Below, piece after piece: positions 26,712 to 34,673 of a stretch of DNA of 64,000 nucleotides. The notes under the pieces were generated by a model. That model saw only the letters and a list, made by a program, of their open reading frames with translations, was not told the DNA's origin and ran no database searches. The position numbers and the translations under genes are program-made. Each line of letters begins with the position of its first letter. Positions within the stretch are counted from its first letter, which is position 1. The stretch comes from Agromyces terreus (lineage in GTDB: Bacteria; Actinomycetota; Actinomycetes; Actinomycetales; Microbacteriaceae). Location of the stretch: positions 248,001 through 312,000 of the forward strand of contig NZ_WBIS01000001.1 of NCBI RefSeq assembly GCF_009749465.1, in the 5' to 3' direction.

Positions 26712-28412
26712 GTGACCATCGAGACGCCGCGCCCATGGCTCGCCGGCTACGCCGACGGCGTGCCGCATGACATCGAGCCGCAGACCGACTCGCTCTACGA
26801 CCTCGTTCGCGGTTCCGTCGAGGCGTACCCCGACAGCGTCGCGCTCGAGTTCTTCGAGCGCACCACCACGTACCGCGAGCTCGGCGAGCAGATCGAGCGC
26901 GCGGCCGAGGGGCTGCGCCTGCTGGGCGTGCAGCCCGGCGACCCGGTCGCCCTCGTGCTGCCCAACTGCCCGCAGCACATCGTCGCGTTCTACGCGGTGC
27001 TGCGCCTCGGCGCGATCGTGATCGAGCACAACCCGCTCTACACGCCGCGCGAGCTGCGCCACCAGTTCGAGGATCACGGCGCCGCCGTGGTCATCGCCTG
27101 GGACAAGGTGGTCGACACGATCCAGGCGTTCCCCGCCGACGTCGCGGTCCGCGAGATCATCTCGGTCGACGTGACCCGGGCGATGCCGTTGCTGACGCGT
27201 GCTCTGCTCCGGATGCCGGTCGCCAAGGCCCGCGAATCGCGCGAGGCGCTCACCACGAAGGTCCGCGGCACGACGCCGTGGCAGAAGCTCGTGGCGTCCG
27301 CCCCGGTCGATTCCCACATCGTCGCGCCCGCGGTCGGCGACGTCGCGCTCATCCAGTACACGAGCGGCACGACCGGCAGCCCCAAGGGCGCGACGCTCAC
27401 GCATGCGAACCTCGTTTCGAACGCGGCGCAGGCCCGCGCCTGGGTTCCGCAGATCGAACGCGGCAGCGCCGTCGTGCACGCGGTCCTGCCGATGTTCCAC
27501 GCGTACGGGCTCACCCTCTGCCTCACCTTCGCGATGAGCATGGGCGCCCGTCTCGTGCTCTTCCCGAAGTTCGATCCCGAACTCGTGCTGAAGGCCGTGA
27601 AGCGCCGCCCGCCGACGTTCCTCCCCGCAGTGCCGCCCATCTACGACCGGCTCACGAAGGCGGCCGCCGAGGCCGGCGTCTCGCTCGACGGCATCGAGAT
27701 CGCGATCTCGGGCGCGATGCCGCTGTCGGCCGACGTGGTCGAACCGTGGGAGCAGGCATCGGGCGGATATCTCGTCGAGGGCTACGGGCTCAGCGAGTGC
27801 TCGCCCGTGCTGATGGCCAACCCGGTCGCGCCGAACCGCCGCGCCGGAACCGTCGGGCTGCCGTTGCCGTCGACCGAAGCCCGCGTCGTCGACCCCGACG
27901 ATCCCCAGACAGATGTCGCGGCGGGCGCCGAGGGCGAGCTCATCGTGCGCGGCCCGCAGGTCTTTTCCGGCTACTGGCAGAAGCCCGATGAGACGGCGGC
28001 CGTCTTCGTGCCGTCCGACGACGGCGGTGCCGACTGGTTCCGCACAGGCGACATCGTCTCGATCGACGAAGACGGCTTCGTGCACATCGTCGACCGCATC
28101 AAGGAGCTCATCATCACGGGCGGCTTCAACGTCGCCCCGAGCGAGGTCGAAGAGGCGGTGCTCGCGCACCCCGACGTGGTCGAGGTCGCCGTGGTCGGCG
28201 TGCCCGACGAGCACTCGGGCGAGCAGGTCGTCGCCGTCGTGGTGCTCCGCGACGGGGCCGAGCTCGACGAGCAGGGCATCCGCGACCTCGCCCGCGACGG
28301 GCTCACCGCCTACAAGGTGCCCAAGCGCGTCGTCCAGGCCGACGAGCTCCCTCGCTCCCTCATCGGCAAGGTCATCCGGCGCGAGGTTCGCAACAGCCTC
28401 CTCGCCGAGTGA
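26712..28412 (+). CDS. long-chain fatty-acid-CoA ligase
   Basis: A 566-residue AMP-forming acyl-CoA synthetase (ANL superfamily). The phosphate loop is YTSGTTGSPKGATLTH (about residues 216-231). Other core motifs: GYGLSECSP, FRTGDIVSIDEDGFVHIVDRIKELIITGGFNVAPSEVE, and the catalytic lysine region at the C-terminus (RSLIGKVIRREV). GTG 26712 starts four bases after the prs stop. Precise chain-length preference cannot be told. Confidence 0.92.
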   Translation: MTIETPRPWLAGYADGVPHDIEPQTDSLYDLVRGSVEAYPDSVALEFFERTTTYRELGEQIERAAEGLRLLGVQPGDPVALVLPNCPQHIVAFYAVLRLGAIVIEHNPLYTPRELRHQFEDHGAAVVIAWDKVVDTIQAFPADVAVREIISVDVTRAMPLLTRALLRMPVAKARESREALTTKVRGTTPWQKLVASAPVDSHIVAPAVGDVALIQYTSGTTGSPKGATLTHANLVSNAAQARAWVPQIERGSAVVHAVLPMFHAYGLTLCLTFAMSMGARLVLFPKFDPELVLKAVKRRPPTFLPAVPPIYDRLTKAAAEAGVSLDGIEIAISGAMPLSADVVEPWEQASGGYLVEGYGLSECSPVLMANPVAPNRRAGTVGLPLPSTEARVVDPDDPQTDVAAGAEGELIVRGPQVFSGYWQKPDETAAVFVPSDDGGADWFRTGDIVSIDEDGFVHIVDRIKELIITGGFNVAPSEVEEAVLAHPDVVEVAVVGVPDEHSGEQVVAVVVLRDGAELDEQGIRDLARDGLTAYKVPKRVVQADELPRSLIGKVIRREVRNSLLAE

Positions 28413-28425
28413 CGCAGGGCACACC

Positions 28426-28977
28426 ATGGCGTTCCTGTCCGGCGACAGCGCGGCCGCCCTCGCGGCGCTCGCGGCGCTGGAGACCGGCGACGGCGTGCCG
28501 CCGCTCGACCGGCTCCGGGGCATCCGCTCGCTTCTGACGGCCCTCGAGACCGACCCGGCGATGCTCGCCGCGGCACGCGACGCCCTCGAGGCGGGCTCGT
28601 CGTGGGAGCAGATCGCGGATGCCGCGGGCCTCAGCCCGTCGGCGGCAAAGTACCGGTGGGCCGGCGCCGACGACGAGATCGCCGAGCGACAGGAGGCGAG
28701 TCGTCGCCGGAAGCGCGAGCGGCCCTCGAGCGTCCCGACCGACCTGCCAGGGGAGAGCGTCGCCGAGGCGGCCAAGCGCCTCGGAGTGACGCCCCAGGCG
28801 ATCTACCAGCGCGTGACCCGCGGGCTGGTCGAGGCCCGCACGGTGACGTTGGCCGACGGGCGTTCGTACAAGCGCGTGTTCATCGCCGACGGAGCGCCTG
28901 ACGCGGCGCCCGCCGGAGGGCCGGCTGCGGGCGGAGCGGCCCACGACGATGACCGGGCCGACGGTCGACGCGCCTAG
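28426..28977 (+). CDS. hypothetical protein with helix-turn-helix-like segments
   Basis: A 183-residue protein with no family I can name. Two regions look like DNA-binding helices: SSWEQIADAAGLSPSAAKYRWAG (about 60-82) and SVAEAAKRLGVTPQAIYQRVTRGLVEARTVTLADG (about 107-141), the latter resembling a MerR/excisionase-type winged element that reads TPQAIYQRV. The ending is Gly/Ala/Asp-rich. It follows the acyl-CoA ligase by 13 bp and its end overlaps the convergent hypothetical gene by four bases. Confidence 0.72.
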   Translation: MAFLSGDSAAALAALAALETGDGVPPLDRLRGIRSLLTALETDPAMLAAARDALEAGSSWEQIADAAGLSPSAAKYRWAGADDEIAERQEASRRRKRERPSSVPTDLPGESVAEAAKRLGVTPQAIYQRVTRGLVEARTVTLADGRSYKRVFIADGAPDAAPAGGPAAGGAAHDDDRADGRRA

Positions 28978-29336
28978 GTCGGCGTACCGGTGCCGTAGCG
29001 CGGTGTCGCCGGGAACAGGCCGAAGTTCGCGAGATGCCGACGGGCGCCGTTCTCGGTGATGACGTAGCACTGCCAACCGGGCCCGCCGGCGGCGAACAGC
29101 TCGAACGGGGCATCCGTCGTGAACTCGCCGCCCGTGGCGCCCGCGGCCGCCGTGGCGAACGCGGTGCACGTGGAGCGCGCGGTCGAGGTGGCGACCGAGA
29201 ACGTCGAGAGCACGATCGGGAGCACCATGGCCGCGAGGGCGAGGAAGACCGCGACCCGCATCGCACGACGGCGCCCCGGGCGACGGGGCCGGTCGACCGG
29301 CTCGTAGCCGGCGAGCTCGGGGTGCTCTTCGCTCAT
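28974..29336 (-). CDS. hypothetical single-pass membrane protein
   Basis: A 120-residue protein with a basic cytosolic N-terminus, one membrane helix (about residues 26-50) and an external domain of about 70 residues with two cysteines (STCTAF, WQCYVI) that may pair. Unrecognised. It overlaps the stop of the upstream DUF202 gene by four bases, so the three minus-strand genes from 30047 to 28974 form one operon. Confidence 0.75.
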   Translation of the reverse strand: MSEEHPELAGYEPVDRPRRPGRRRAMRVAVFLALAAMVLPIVLSTFSVATSTARSTCTAFATAAAGATGGEFTTDAPFELFAAGGPGWQCYVITENGARRHLANFGLFPATPRYGTGTPT

Positions 29337-29674
29337 CTCGTGGCCTCGATCAGGATGGACGCGATGCCCGCGACGGCGGCGAGCAGCACGGTGGCGGCCA
29401 CGCCGAGCATCGCCACCGGCGACGGCGGGATGATCTCGCGCCGGGCGTCGAGCTGCCGGCGTCGCACCGCGCCGTGCGCGACGGCGACGGCGGCGAGCAC
29501 GAAGAGCGCGACCCCGGCGGTCGAGAGCGCGGGCTGGCTCGAGCTCAGCCCGTCGCGCAGCACGAGCACGGCGTTCACCGCGATGGCGAGCCCGGTGCGG
29601 CTCCAGGCCAGTGCCGTGCGCTCGGGCTGCATGCCCGGGTCGCGCGACAGCGCAGCAGGCGGGACGGTCGTCAT
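29333..29674 (-). CDS. DUF202 family membrane protein (second of pair)
   Basis: A 113-residue protein with three hydrophobic helices. The MQPERTALAWSRTGLAIAVNAVLVLRDG segment is the DUF202 signature (E-R-T-x-L-A-W-x-R-T). Function unknown. It is adjacent to another DUF202 gene, a common tandem arrangement. Confidence 0.87.
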   Translation of the reverse strand: MTTVPPAALSRDPGMQPERTALAWSRTGLAIAVNAVLVLRDGLSSSQPALSTAGVALFVLAAVAVAHGAVRRRQLDARREIIPPSPVAMLGVAATVLLAAVAGIASILIEATR

Positions 29675-29681
29675 GGGGTGC

Positions 29682-30047
29682 TCAGCCCGAGAAGCCCGAG
29701 ATCAGGATCAGGGCGGCGATGGCGGCTGCGGCGAGGAGCGCGATGCCCGAGAGCAGGGGGATCATGACACTGTGCGGCAGCGGCCGACCCGTTCGCATCG
29801 CGACCTCGTTCGCCTTCCAGCGCACGTACGACAACCCGCCGAGCACGGCGGCGACGACGGCCAGTCCGACCGCGAGGATCAGCACCACGAAGCGCGGGCC
29901 GATCGCCTGGGCGAACTCGAAGAGCAGCACGCCGCCCGCGAGCAGCGCGAGGGCGGTGCGGATCCACGCGAGGAACGTGCGCTCGTTGGCGAGCGTGAAG
30001 CGGTAGTCGGGGTCCTCGCCCTGGGTCTGCCACGTCGGCTTGCGCAT
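29682..30047 (-). CDS. DUF202 (YidH-type) membrane protein (first of pair)
   Basis: A 121-residue three-helix protein. DYRFTLANERTFLAWIRTALALLAGGVLLFEF is the diagnostic YidH/DUF202 block. It is more typical of the family than its downstream partner, so the pair may form a heteromer. Function unknown. A gnd terminator lies upstream (30089-30110). Confidence 0.9.
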   Translation of the reverse strand: MRKPTWQTQGEDPDYRFTLANERTFLAWIRTALALLAGGVLLFEFAQAIGPRFVVLILAVGLAVVAAVLGGLSYVRWKANEVAMRTGRPLPHSVMIPLLSGIALLAAAAIAALILISGFSG

Positions 30048-30088
30048 GCGCCCTCACTCGTCGTCGGATCGGCGGGGGACCGGTCTCG

Positions 30089-30110
30089 GCCCCGGGCTGG
30101 TGCCCGGGGC
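30089..30110 (-). terminator. hairpin terminator after gnd
   Basis: GCCCCGGGC at 30089-30097 and GCCCGGGGC at 30102-30110 pair perfectly around a TGGT loop, nine bases past the gnd stop. Confidence 0.75.
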
Positions 30111-30118
30111 CAAGGCTA

Positions 30119-31582
30119 CTAGTGGGTGGACGGCGTGGTGGCGATCTCGGATCGGTCGCCCGACCACAGCGTGTGGAACACGCCCTCCTTGTCGACGCGC
30201 TTGTACGTGTGCGCGCCGAAGAAGTCGCGCTGGCCCTGCACGAGCGCGGCGGGCAGGCGGTCGGCGCGCAGGCCGTCGTAGTACGCGAGCGAGGAGGCGA
30301 ACGCGGGGGCCGGGATGCCGGTCTCGACCGAGCGCACGACGACCCGGCGCCAGGCCGCCTGCGCCCGCGTGAACGCCTCGGCGAAGTACGGCGCCGAGAG
30401 CAGCAGCTCGAGGTCGGGGGTCTCGTCGTACGCGTCGGCGATGCGGTTCAGGAACTGGGCGCGGATGATGCATCCGCCGCGCCAGATCTTCGACACCGCG
30501 GCGAGGTCGATGTTCCAGTCGTACTCCTTGGCGCCGGCGCGGATCGCGTCGAAGCCCTGCGAGTAGGCGACGATCTTCGAGGCGTAGAGCGCCAGCCGCA
30601 CGTCTTCGATGAACGCGTCGACCTCGTCGGCCGGGATGCGGTCGGCCTCGTCGGGGCCCGCGAGGCCCTTCGCGACGGAGCGCTGCTCGGGGTGCGACGA
30701 GAGGCCGCGGGCGAACACGGCCTCGGCGATGTTCGACACCGGCGTGCCCAGGCTGAGCGCGGTCTGCACGGTCCAGACGCCCGTGCCCTTCGAGCCGGCC
30801 TCGTCGAGGATGACGTCGACGAGCGGCGCACCGGTCTCGGCATCGACCTGCTTCAGTACCTCTGCCGTGATCTCGATGAGGTAGCTCTCGAGCTCGCCGT
30901 GGTTCCACTCGGCGAAGACGTCGGCGATCTCGGCGGGCGTCTTGCCCGTGCCGCGGCGGATGAGGTCGTAGGCCTCGGCGATGAGCTGCATGTCGGCGTA
31001 CTCGATGCCGTTGTGGATCATCTTCACGAAGTGGCCGGCGCCGTCGTGGCCGATGTGGGTGACGCAGGGCTCGCCCTCGGCGACCGCGGCGATCGACTTC
31101 AGGATCGGGCCGAGCGTGACCCACGACTCGTCGGAGCCGCCGGGCATGATCGAGGGGCCGTTCAGCGCGCCCTCCTCGCCGCCCGAGATGCCGGCGCCGA
31201 CGAAGTTGATGCCGGTCTCGCGCACGGCCTTCTCGCGCCGGATGGTGTCGGTGAACAGCGCGTTGCCGCCGTCGACGATGATGTCGCCCGGCTCGAACCG
31301 GCTCGAGAGCTCGGAGATGACCGCATCGGTGCCCTTGCCGGCCTGGACCATGATGATCGCGGTGCGGGGCTTGGCGAGCGAGGCGACGAACTCGTCGTAG
31401 GACTCGGCGCCGACGAACCCGGCCTCGGGGTGCTCTTCGAGGAGCGTCGCGGTGCGCTCGTACGAGCGGTTGAAGACGGCGACCGTGTTGCCCTCGCGGC
31501 TCGCGAGGTTGCGGGCGAGGTTCGAACCCATGACGGCGAGTCCGACGACTCCGATGTTGGCTACGGCTTCAGGCACGGACAC
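30119..31582 (-). CDS. gnd: 6-phosphogluconate dehydrogenase, decarboxylating
   Basis: A 487-residue enzyme of the oxidative pentose phosphate pathway making ribulose-5-phosphate, CO2 and NADPH. Rossmann start NIGVVGLAVMGSNLARNLASR; catalytic lysine and asparagine in GAGHFVKMIHNGIEYADMQ; C-terminal SAQ-like substrate region around EYDWNIDLAAVSKIWRGGCIIRA. GTG 31582 is listed, but GTG 31576 is better spaced from AGGAG (seven bases). Divergent from gluconokinase, whose product it consumes; both share a palindrome-rich 98-bp control region. Confidence 0.96.
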   Translation of the reverse strand: MSVPEAVANIGVVGLAVMGSNLARNLASREGNTVAVFNRSYERTATLLEEHPEAGFVGAESYDEFVASLAKPRTAIIMVQAGKGTDAVISELSSRFEPGDIIVDGGNALFTDTIRREKAVRETGINFVGAGISGGEEGALNGPSIMPGGSDESWVTLGPILKSIAAVAEGEPCVTHIGHDGAGHFVKMIHNGIEYADMQLIAEAYDLIRRGTGKTPAEIADVFAEWNHGELESYLIEITAEVLKQVDAETGAPLVDVILDEAGSKGTGVWTVQTALSLGTPVSNIAEAVFARGLSSHPEQRSVAKGLAGPDEADRIPADEVDAFIEDVRLALYASKIVAYSQGFDAIRAGAKEYDWNIDLAAVSKIWRGGCIIRAQFLNRIADAYDETPDLELLLSAPYFAEAFTRAQAAWRRVVVRSVETGIPAPAFASSLAYYDGLRADRLPAALVQGQRDFFGAHTYKRVDKEGVFHTLWSGDRSEIATTPSTH

Positions 31583-31622
31583 ACTCCTCGTGACGGGATT
31601 CTGGGGATGCCTCCAGCGTACT

Positions 31623-31649
31623 GTGAGGCGGCCTCACCGTTGCACGGTG
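31623..31649. promoter_or_regulatory. palindromes between gnd and gntK
   Basis: GTGAGGC-G-GCCTCAC (31623-31637) is a perfect 7-bp inverted repeat around one base. It overlaps CACCG-TTGCA-CGGTG (31635-31649). Likely operator(s) for a gluconate-responsive regulator acting on both divergent genes. Confidence 0.5.
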
Positions 31650-31668
31650 TTGCTGAGAGGTGTCGTGA

Positions 31669-31674
31669 GAGGAT
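31669..31674 (+). promoter_or_regulatory. -10-like hexamer, possibly leaderless gntK
   Basis: GAGGAT, with predicted start point on ATG 31681. The match to consensus is weak. Confidence 0.3.
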
Positions 31675-31680
31675 CGGCCG

Positions 31681-32211
31681 ATGAGCGCACGAGAGCCTGA
31701 GCCCCCCACCGTCGTCGTCATGGGCGTCTCCGGATCCGGGAAGTCGACGATCGGAAGGCTCGTGGCGAGGGAACTCGGCGTGCCGTTCACCGACGCCGAC
31801 GACCTGCATCCGATCGCGAACATCGAGAAGATGGCGTCGGGCGTGCCGCTCGACGACGAGGACCGCCGGCCGTGGCTCGAGCTCGTCGGGACGACGCTCG
31901 CCGAGGCGGATCGGGCCGGCACCGGCCTCGTCGTCGCCTGCTCGGCGCTGAAGCGCGCGTATCGCGATGCGATCCTCGCGGAGGCGCCGGCGACGCTGTT
32001 CCTGCACCTGCACGGCAGCCGAGCGGTGCTCGCGGCCCGCACCGAGGGGCGCACGGGCCACTTCATGCCGCCGAGCCTTCTGGACTCGCAGCTCGCGAGC
32101 CTCGAACCGCTCGAGCGCGACGAGCCCGGCGTCGTGGTCGACATCGGCGATCCGGTCGAGAAGGTCGTCGAACGGGCGGCCGCGTCGGTGGCTGCTAGAC
32201 TGGGCGATTGA
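31681..32211 (+). CDS. gntK: gluconokinase
   Basis: A 176-residue kinase phosphorylating gluconate to 6-phosphogluconate, the substrate of Gnd encoded on the other strand. Walker A VMGVSGSGKSTIG at the N-terminus; DADDLHPIANIEKMASGVPLDDEDRRPWL is the family substrate motif; HFMPPSLLDSQLASLEPL follows. Divergent from gnd, so the pair forms a gluconate-to-pentose-phosphate module. No gluconate permease is in the window. Confidence 0.95.
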   Translation: MSAREPEPPTVVVMGVSGSGKSTIGRLVARELGVPFTDADDLHPIANIEKMASGVPLDDEDRRPWLELVGTTLAEADRAGTGLVVACSALKRAYRDAILAEAPATLFLHLHGSRAVLAARTEGRTGHFMPPSLLDSQLASLEPLERDEPGVVVDIGDPVEKVVERAAASVAARLGD

Positions 32212-32397
32212 ACTTCGGCGAGGGAGGCCCGCCGCGCGAGCGATCGCGCACGAGGCATCCGTGATCGACGCGGTGGGAGCTGGCTCCACGGCTATTCCTC
32301 ACGCATCCGCGCATCCTGCATGCCGCGCGTTCGAGTTGAAGACATCAGACACACGATCTGGGCGCCGAGAAGCCGGGCCCACCCAAGGAGAGACATC

Positions 32398-33030
32398 ATG
32401 GCTGAAGACAACAAGGTCGTCGCGGAGCACCGCGACTCGTTCGGCAAGGGCGCAGCCCGCAAGATCCGCGCCGTCGGCAAGATCCCCGCGGTCATCTACG
32501 GCCACGGCACCGAGCCGCAGCACGTGACGCTGCCGGGCCACCAGGTCCAGCTGCTGATCCGCAAGGCGAACGCCGTGCTCGACCTCCAGATCGAGGGCAA
32601 GAGCCAGCTCGCGCTCGTCAAGGACGTCCAGAAGGACCCGGTGCACCAGATCATCGAGCACCTCGACCTCATCGTCATCAAGAAGGGCGAGAAGGTCCAG
32701 GTCGAGGTCCCCGTGCACGTCGAGGGCGAGACCGCTCCCGGCACCATCGCCGACCTCGACTCGCACACGCTGCTGCTCGAGGTCGAGGCGACCCACATCC
32801 CCGAGAGCGTCGTCGTCTCGGTCGAGGGCCTCGAGGATGGCGCGCAGATCCACGCGAAGGACGTCGAGCTGCCCAAGGGCGCCTCGCTCGTCACCGACGA
32901 GGACTCCCTCGTCGTCAACGTGCACACCCCGCAGAAGGTGGACCTCGGCGAGGAGGCCGCAGAGGCCGCCGAGGGCGAGGCCGACGAGGCCGCTGCCGAG
33001 GCTCCGGCCGACGAGGCCGCCGCGGAGTAG
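32398..33030 (+). CDS. rplY: 50S ribosomal protein L25/general stress protein Ctc
   Basis: A 210-residue long-form L25 that binds 5S rRNA. The N-terminal L25 domain is recognised in RDSFGKGAARKIRAVGKIPAVIYGHGTEPQHV, followed by the TL5/CTC C-terminal domain (about 95-185) and an acidic Glu/Ala-rich tail. ATG 32398 follows AAGGAGAG. A 186-bp leader precedes it. pth follows after a hairpin; rplY-pth is the usual actinobacterial pair. Confidence 0.95.
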   Translation: MAEDNKVVAEHRDSFGKGAARKIRAVGKIPAVIYGHGTEPQHVTLPGHQVQLLIRKANAVLDLQIEGKSQLALVKDVQKDPVHQIIEHLDLIVIKKGEKVQVEVPVHVEGETAPGTIADLDSHTLLLEVEATHIPESVVVSVEGLEDGAQIHAKDVELPKGASLVTDEDSLVVNVHTPQKVDLGEEAAEAAEGEADEAAAEAPADEAAAE

Positions 33031-33064
33031 TCGCACCGCACGCACGCCGATCGGGCCTGCGGCA

Positions 33065-33090
33065 CCGCATCCGGGTACGCTCGGATGCGG
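33065..33090 (+). terminator. hairpin between rplY and pth
   Basis: CCGCATCCG (33065-33073) pairs with CGGATGCGG (33082-33090) over an eight-base loop. Its loop also contains TACGCT, which could be a -10 box for pth, so it may serve either role. Confidence 0.5.
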
Positions 33091-33135
33091 GCCGCGGGCC
33101 CGTTCCCGTCGTGCACCCAGGAGAGGAGCGAACCG

Positions 33136-33768
33136 GTGGGTCTCCTCGATCTCCTCCGATCCCGTCCGAAAGGCGAACTGCACGTGGCCGCGAACACCTG
33201 GCTCGTCGTGGGCCTCGGCAACCCGGGCGCCCAGTACGCGGCGAACCGGCACAACGTCGGCCAGATGGTCGCCGACGAGCTCGCGTCGCGCCTCGGCGCG
33301 ACGTTCAAGTCGCACAAGACGCCGTCGCGTGTGGCCGAGGGATTCCTGCGCCCAGGCGGTCCGAAGCTCGTCATCGCGAAGCCGAACAGCTACATGAACA
33401 CCTCCGGCGGTCCGGTCTCCGCGTTGCTCAAGTTCTACGGCCTCGAGCCCGACCGCCTCATCGTCGTCCACGACGAGCTCGACATCCCGTTCGACACCAT
33501 CCGCCTGAAGGCGGGCGGCGGCCACGGCGGCCACAACGGACTCCGCGACATCCTGAAGGCCACCGGCAACGCCGACTTCACGCGCGTGCGCGTCGGCGTG
33601 GGCCGCCCGCCCGGGCGTCAGGATGCGGCCGACTTCGTGCTGAAGGACTTCTCGGGCACCGAGCGCGCCACGCTGCCGAACCTGCTCTCGGACGCGGCCG
33701 ACGCCGTGGAGGCCGTCGCCGACGTCGGACTCGTGGCGGCGCAGCAACGGTTCCACTCGCCGGCCTGA
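33136..33768 (+). CDS. pth: peptidyl-tRNA hydrolase
   Basis: A 210-residue enzyme releasing stalled peptidyl-tRNA. LVVGLGNPGAQYAANRHNVGQM carries the catalytic asparagine and histidine; PNSYMNTSG and GGGHGGHNGLRDI complete the active site, and FTRVRVGVGRP is conserved. GTG 33136 is favoured because GAGAGGAG precedes it; a GTG at 33184 would lose only a variable N-terminus. Confidence 0.95.
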   Translation: MGLLDLLRSRPKGELHVAANTWLVVGLGNPGAQYAANRHNVGQMVADELASRLGATFKSHKTPSRVAEGFLRPGGPKLVIAKPNSYMNTSGGPVSALLKFYGLEPDRLIVVHDELDIPFDTIRLKAGGGHGGHNGLRDILKATGNADFTRVRVGVGRPPGRQDAADFVLKDFSGTERATLPNLLSDAADAVEAVADVGLVAAQQRFHSPA

Positions 33769-33825
33769 CCGGCCGCTGCGAAACCGGCGGTGCGGGTCGG
33801 CGCCGTTCGGTCGGCGCGGTTCGGG

Positions 33826-34563
33826 TCAGATCAGCCCGCGCAGGTACTCCTCGGGGGAGACGCCCGACGCGCGAGCGAGCTGCAGCAGCCGGTCGTGCTC
33901 CTCGGTCGAGAGCTCGACCGTGAGCTGGTGCCAGGCGTCGGGCGCGTCGTCGAGCGTGAAGAGCGCATCGTCGTCCTGCGGGACCGCGTCGGTCGGGCCG
34001 GCGGGCGTCGGGTCGAGGGCGGATGCCGCGGCGAGCCCGGTTTCGATGTCATCGGCGGCCGAGCTCGTCGCGCCCGCGCGGGCGGCCGTGCGCGTCCCGC
34101 CCGCGTCGCTCCAACCGGGGCCGGAAGGCACGGCGCCGCCGCTGCGGTAGGCCTCGGCGACCGAGCGCGCCCGGATGTCGGCCGCCTCGTTCATGGGGTG
34201 CCCGACGTGGCCCTTGACCCACTCGAAGCGGTAGCGGCGGCCGGCGAGCTCCGCGTCGAGCTCCTTCAGCAGTTCGACGTTGAGCACCGGCTTGCCGTCG
34301 GCCTTGCGCCAGCCCTTGCGCTTCCAGCCCTGCATCCACTTCGTGATGCAGTTGATGACGTACTGGCTGTCGCAGAGCACGAGGAGCTCCTCGTCGAGGT
34401 GCGCGGTCGCGCGGAACAGCTCGAGCACGGCCCGCAGCTCGCCCTGGTTGTTCGTGGCGTGCTTCCAGCCGCCCGCCGCCCAACGGTCGTCGTCGACGTA
34501 CCAGGCCCACCCGGCCGGGCCGGGATTGCCGAGTGCGGATCCATCGGCGGCGGCTGTGATCAC
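33826..34563 (-). CDS. rnhA: RNase HI with C-terminal extension
   Basis: Cleaves RNA in RNA-DNA hybrids. A 245-residue protein: the RNase H domain fills the first 150 residues (ADGSALGNPGPAGW with the first catalytic Asp; NNQGELRAVL with the Glu; CDSQYVINCITKW with the second Asp; WVKGHVGHPMNEAADIRA with the last). An Ala/Thr/Asp-rich linker follows, then LTVELSTEEHDRLLQLARASGVSPEEYLRGLI, which resembles a ribbon-helix-helix or CopG-like element. GTG start preceded by AGGAG. Divergent from mfd. Confidence 0.9.
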   Translation of the reverse strand: MITAAADGSALGNPGPAGWAWYVDDDRWAAGGWKHATNNQGELRAVLELFRATAHLDEELLVLCDSQYVINCITKWMQGWKRKGWRKADGKPVLNVELLKELDAELAGRRYRFEWVKGHVGHPMNEAADIRARSVAEAYRSGGAVPSGPGWSDAGGTRTAARAGATSSAADDIETGLAAASALDPTPAGPTDAVPQDDDALFTLDDAPDAWHQLTVELSTEEHDRLLQLARASGVSPEEYLRGLI

Positions 34564-34664
34564 GGGGCTCCTCAGGTGACGTGTGCGTGTTCCGGCGTGC
34601 GGCGCCCATCGTATCGGGAGCGGCCGACCGCCTCGCGGCCGGAACCCCTGTCGGCGGCCCCGCG

Positions 34665-34670
34665 TAGACT
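34665..34670 (+). promoter_or_regulatory. -10 hexamer for mfd
   Basis: TAGACT; the predicted start point is 34677, the GTG one codon after ATG 34674, so a leaderless transcript would begin translation at that GTG. Confidence 0.5.
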
Positions 34671-34673
34671 CGC

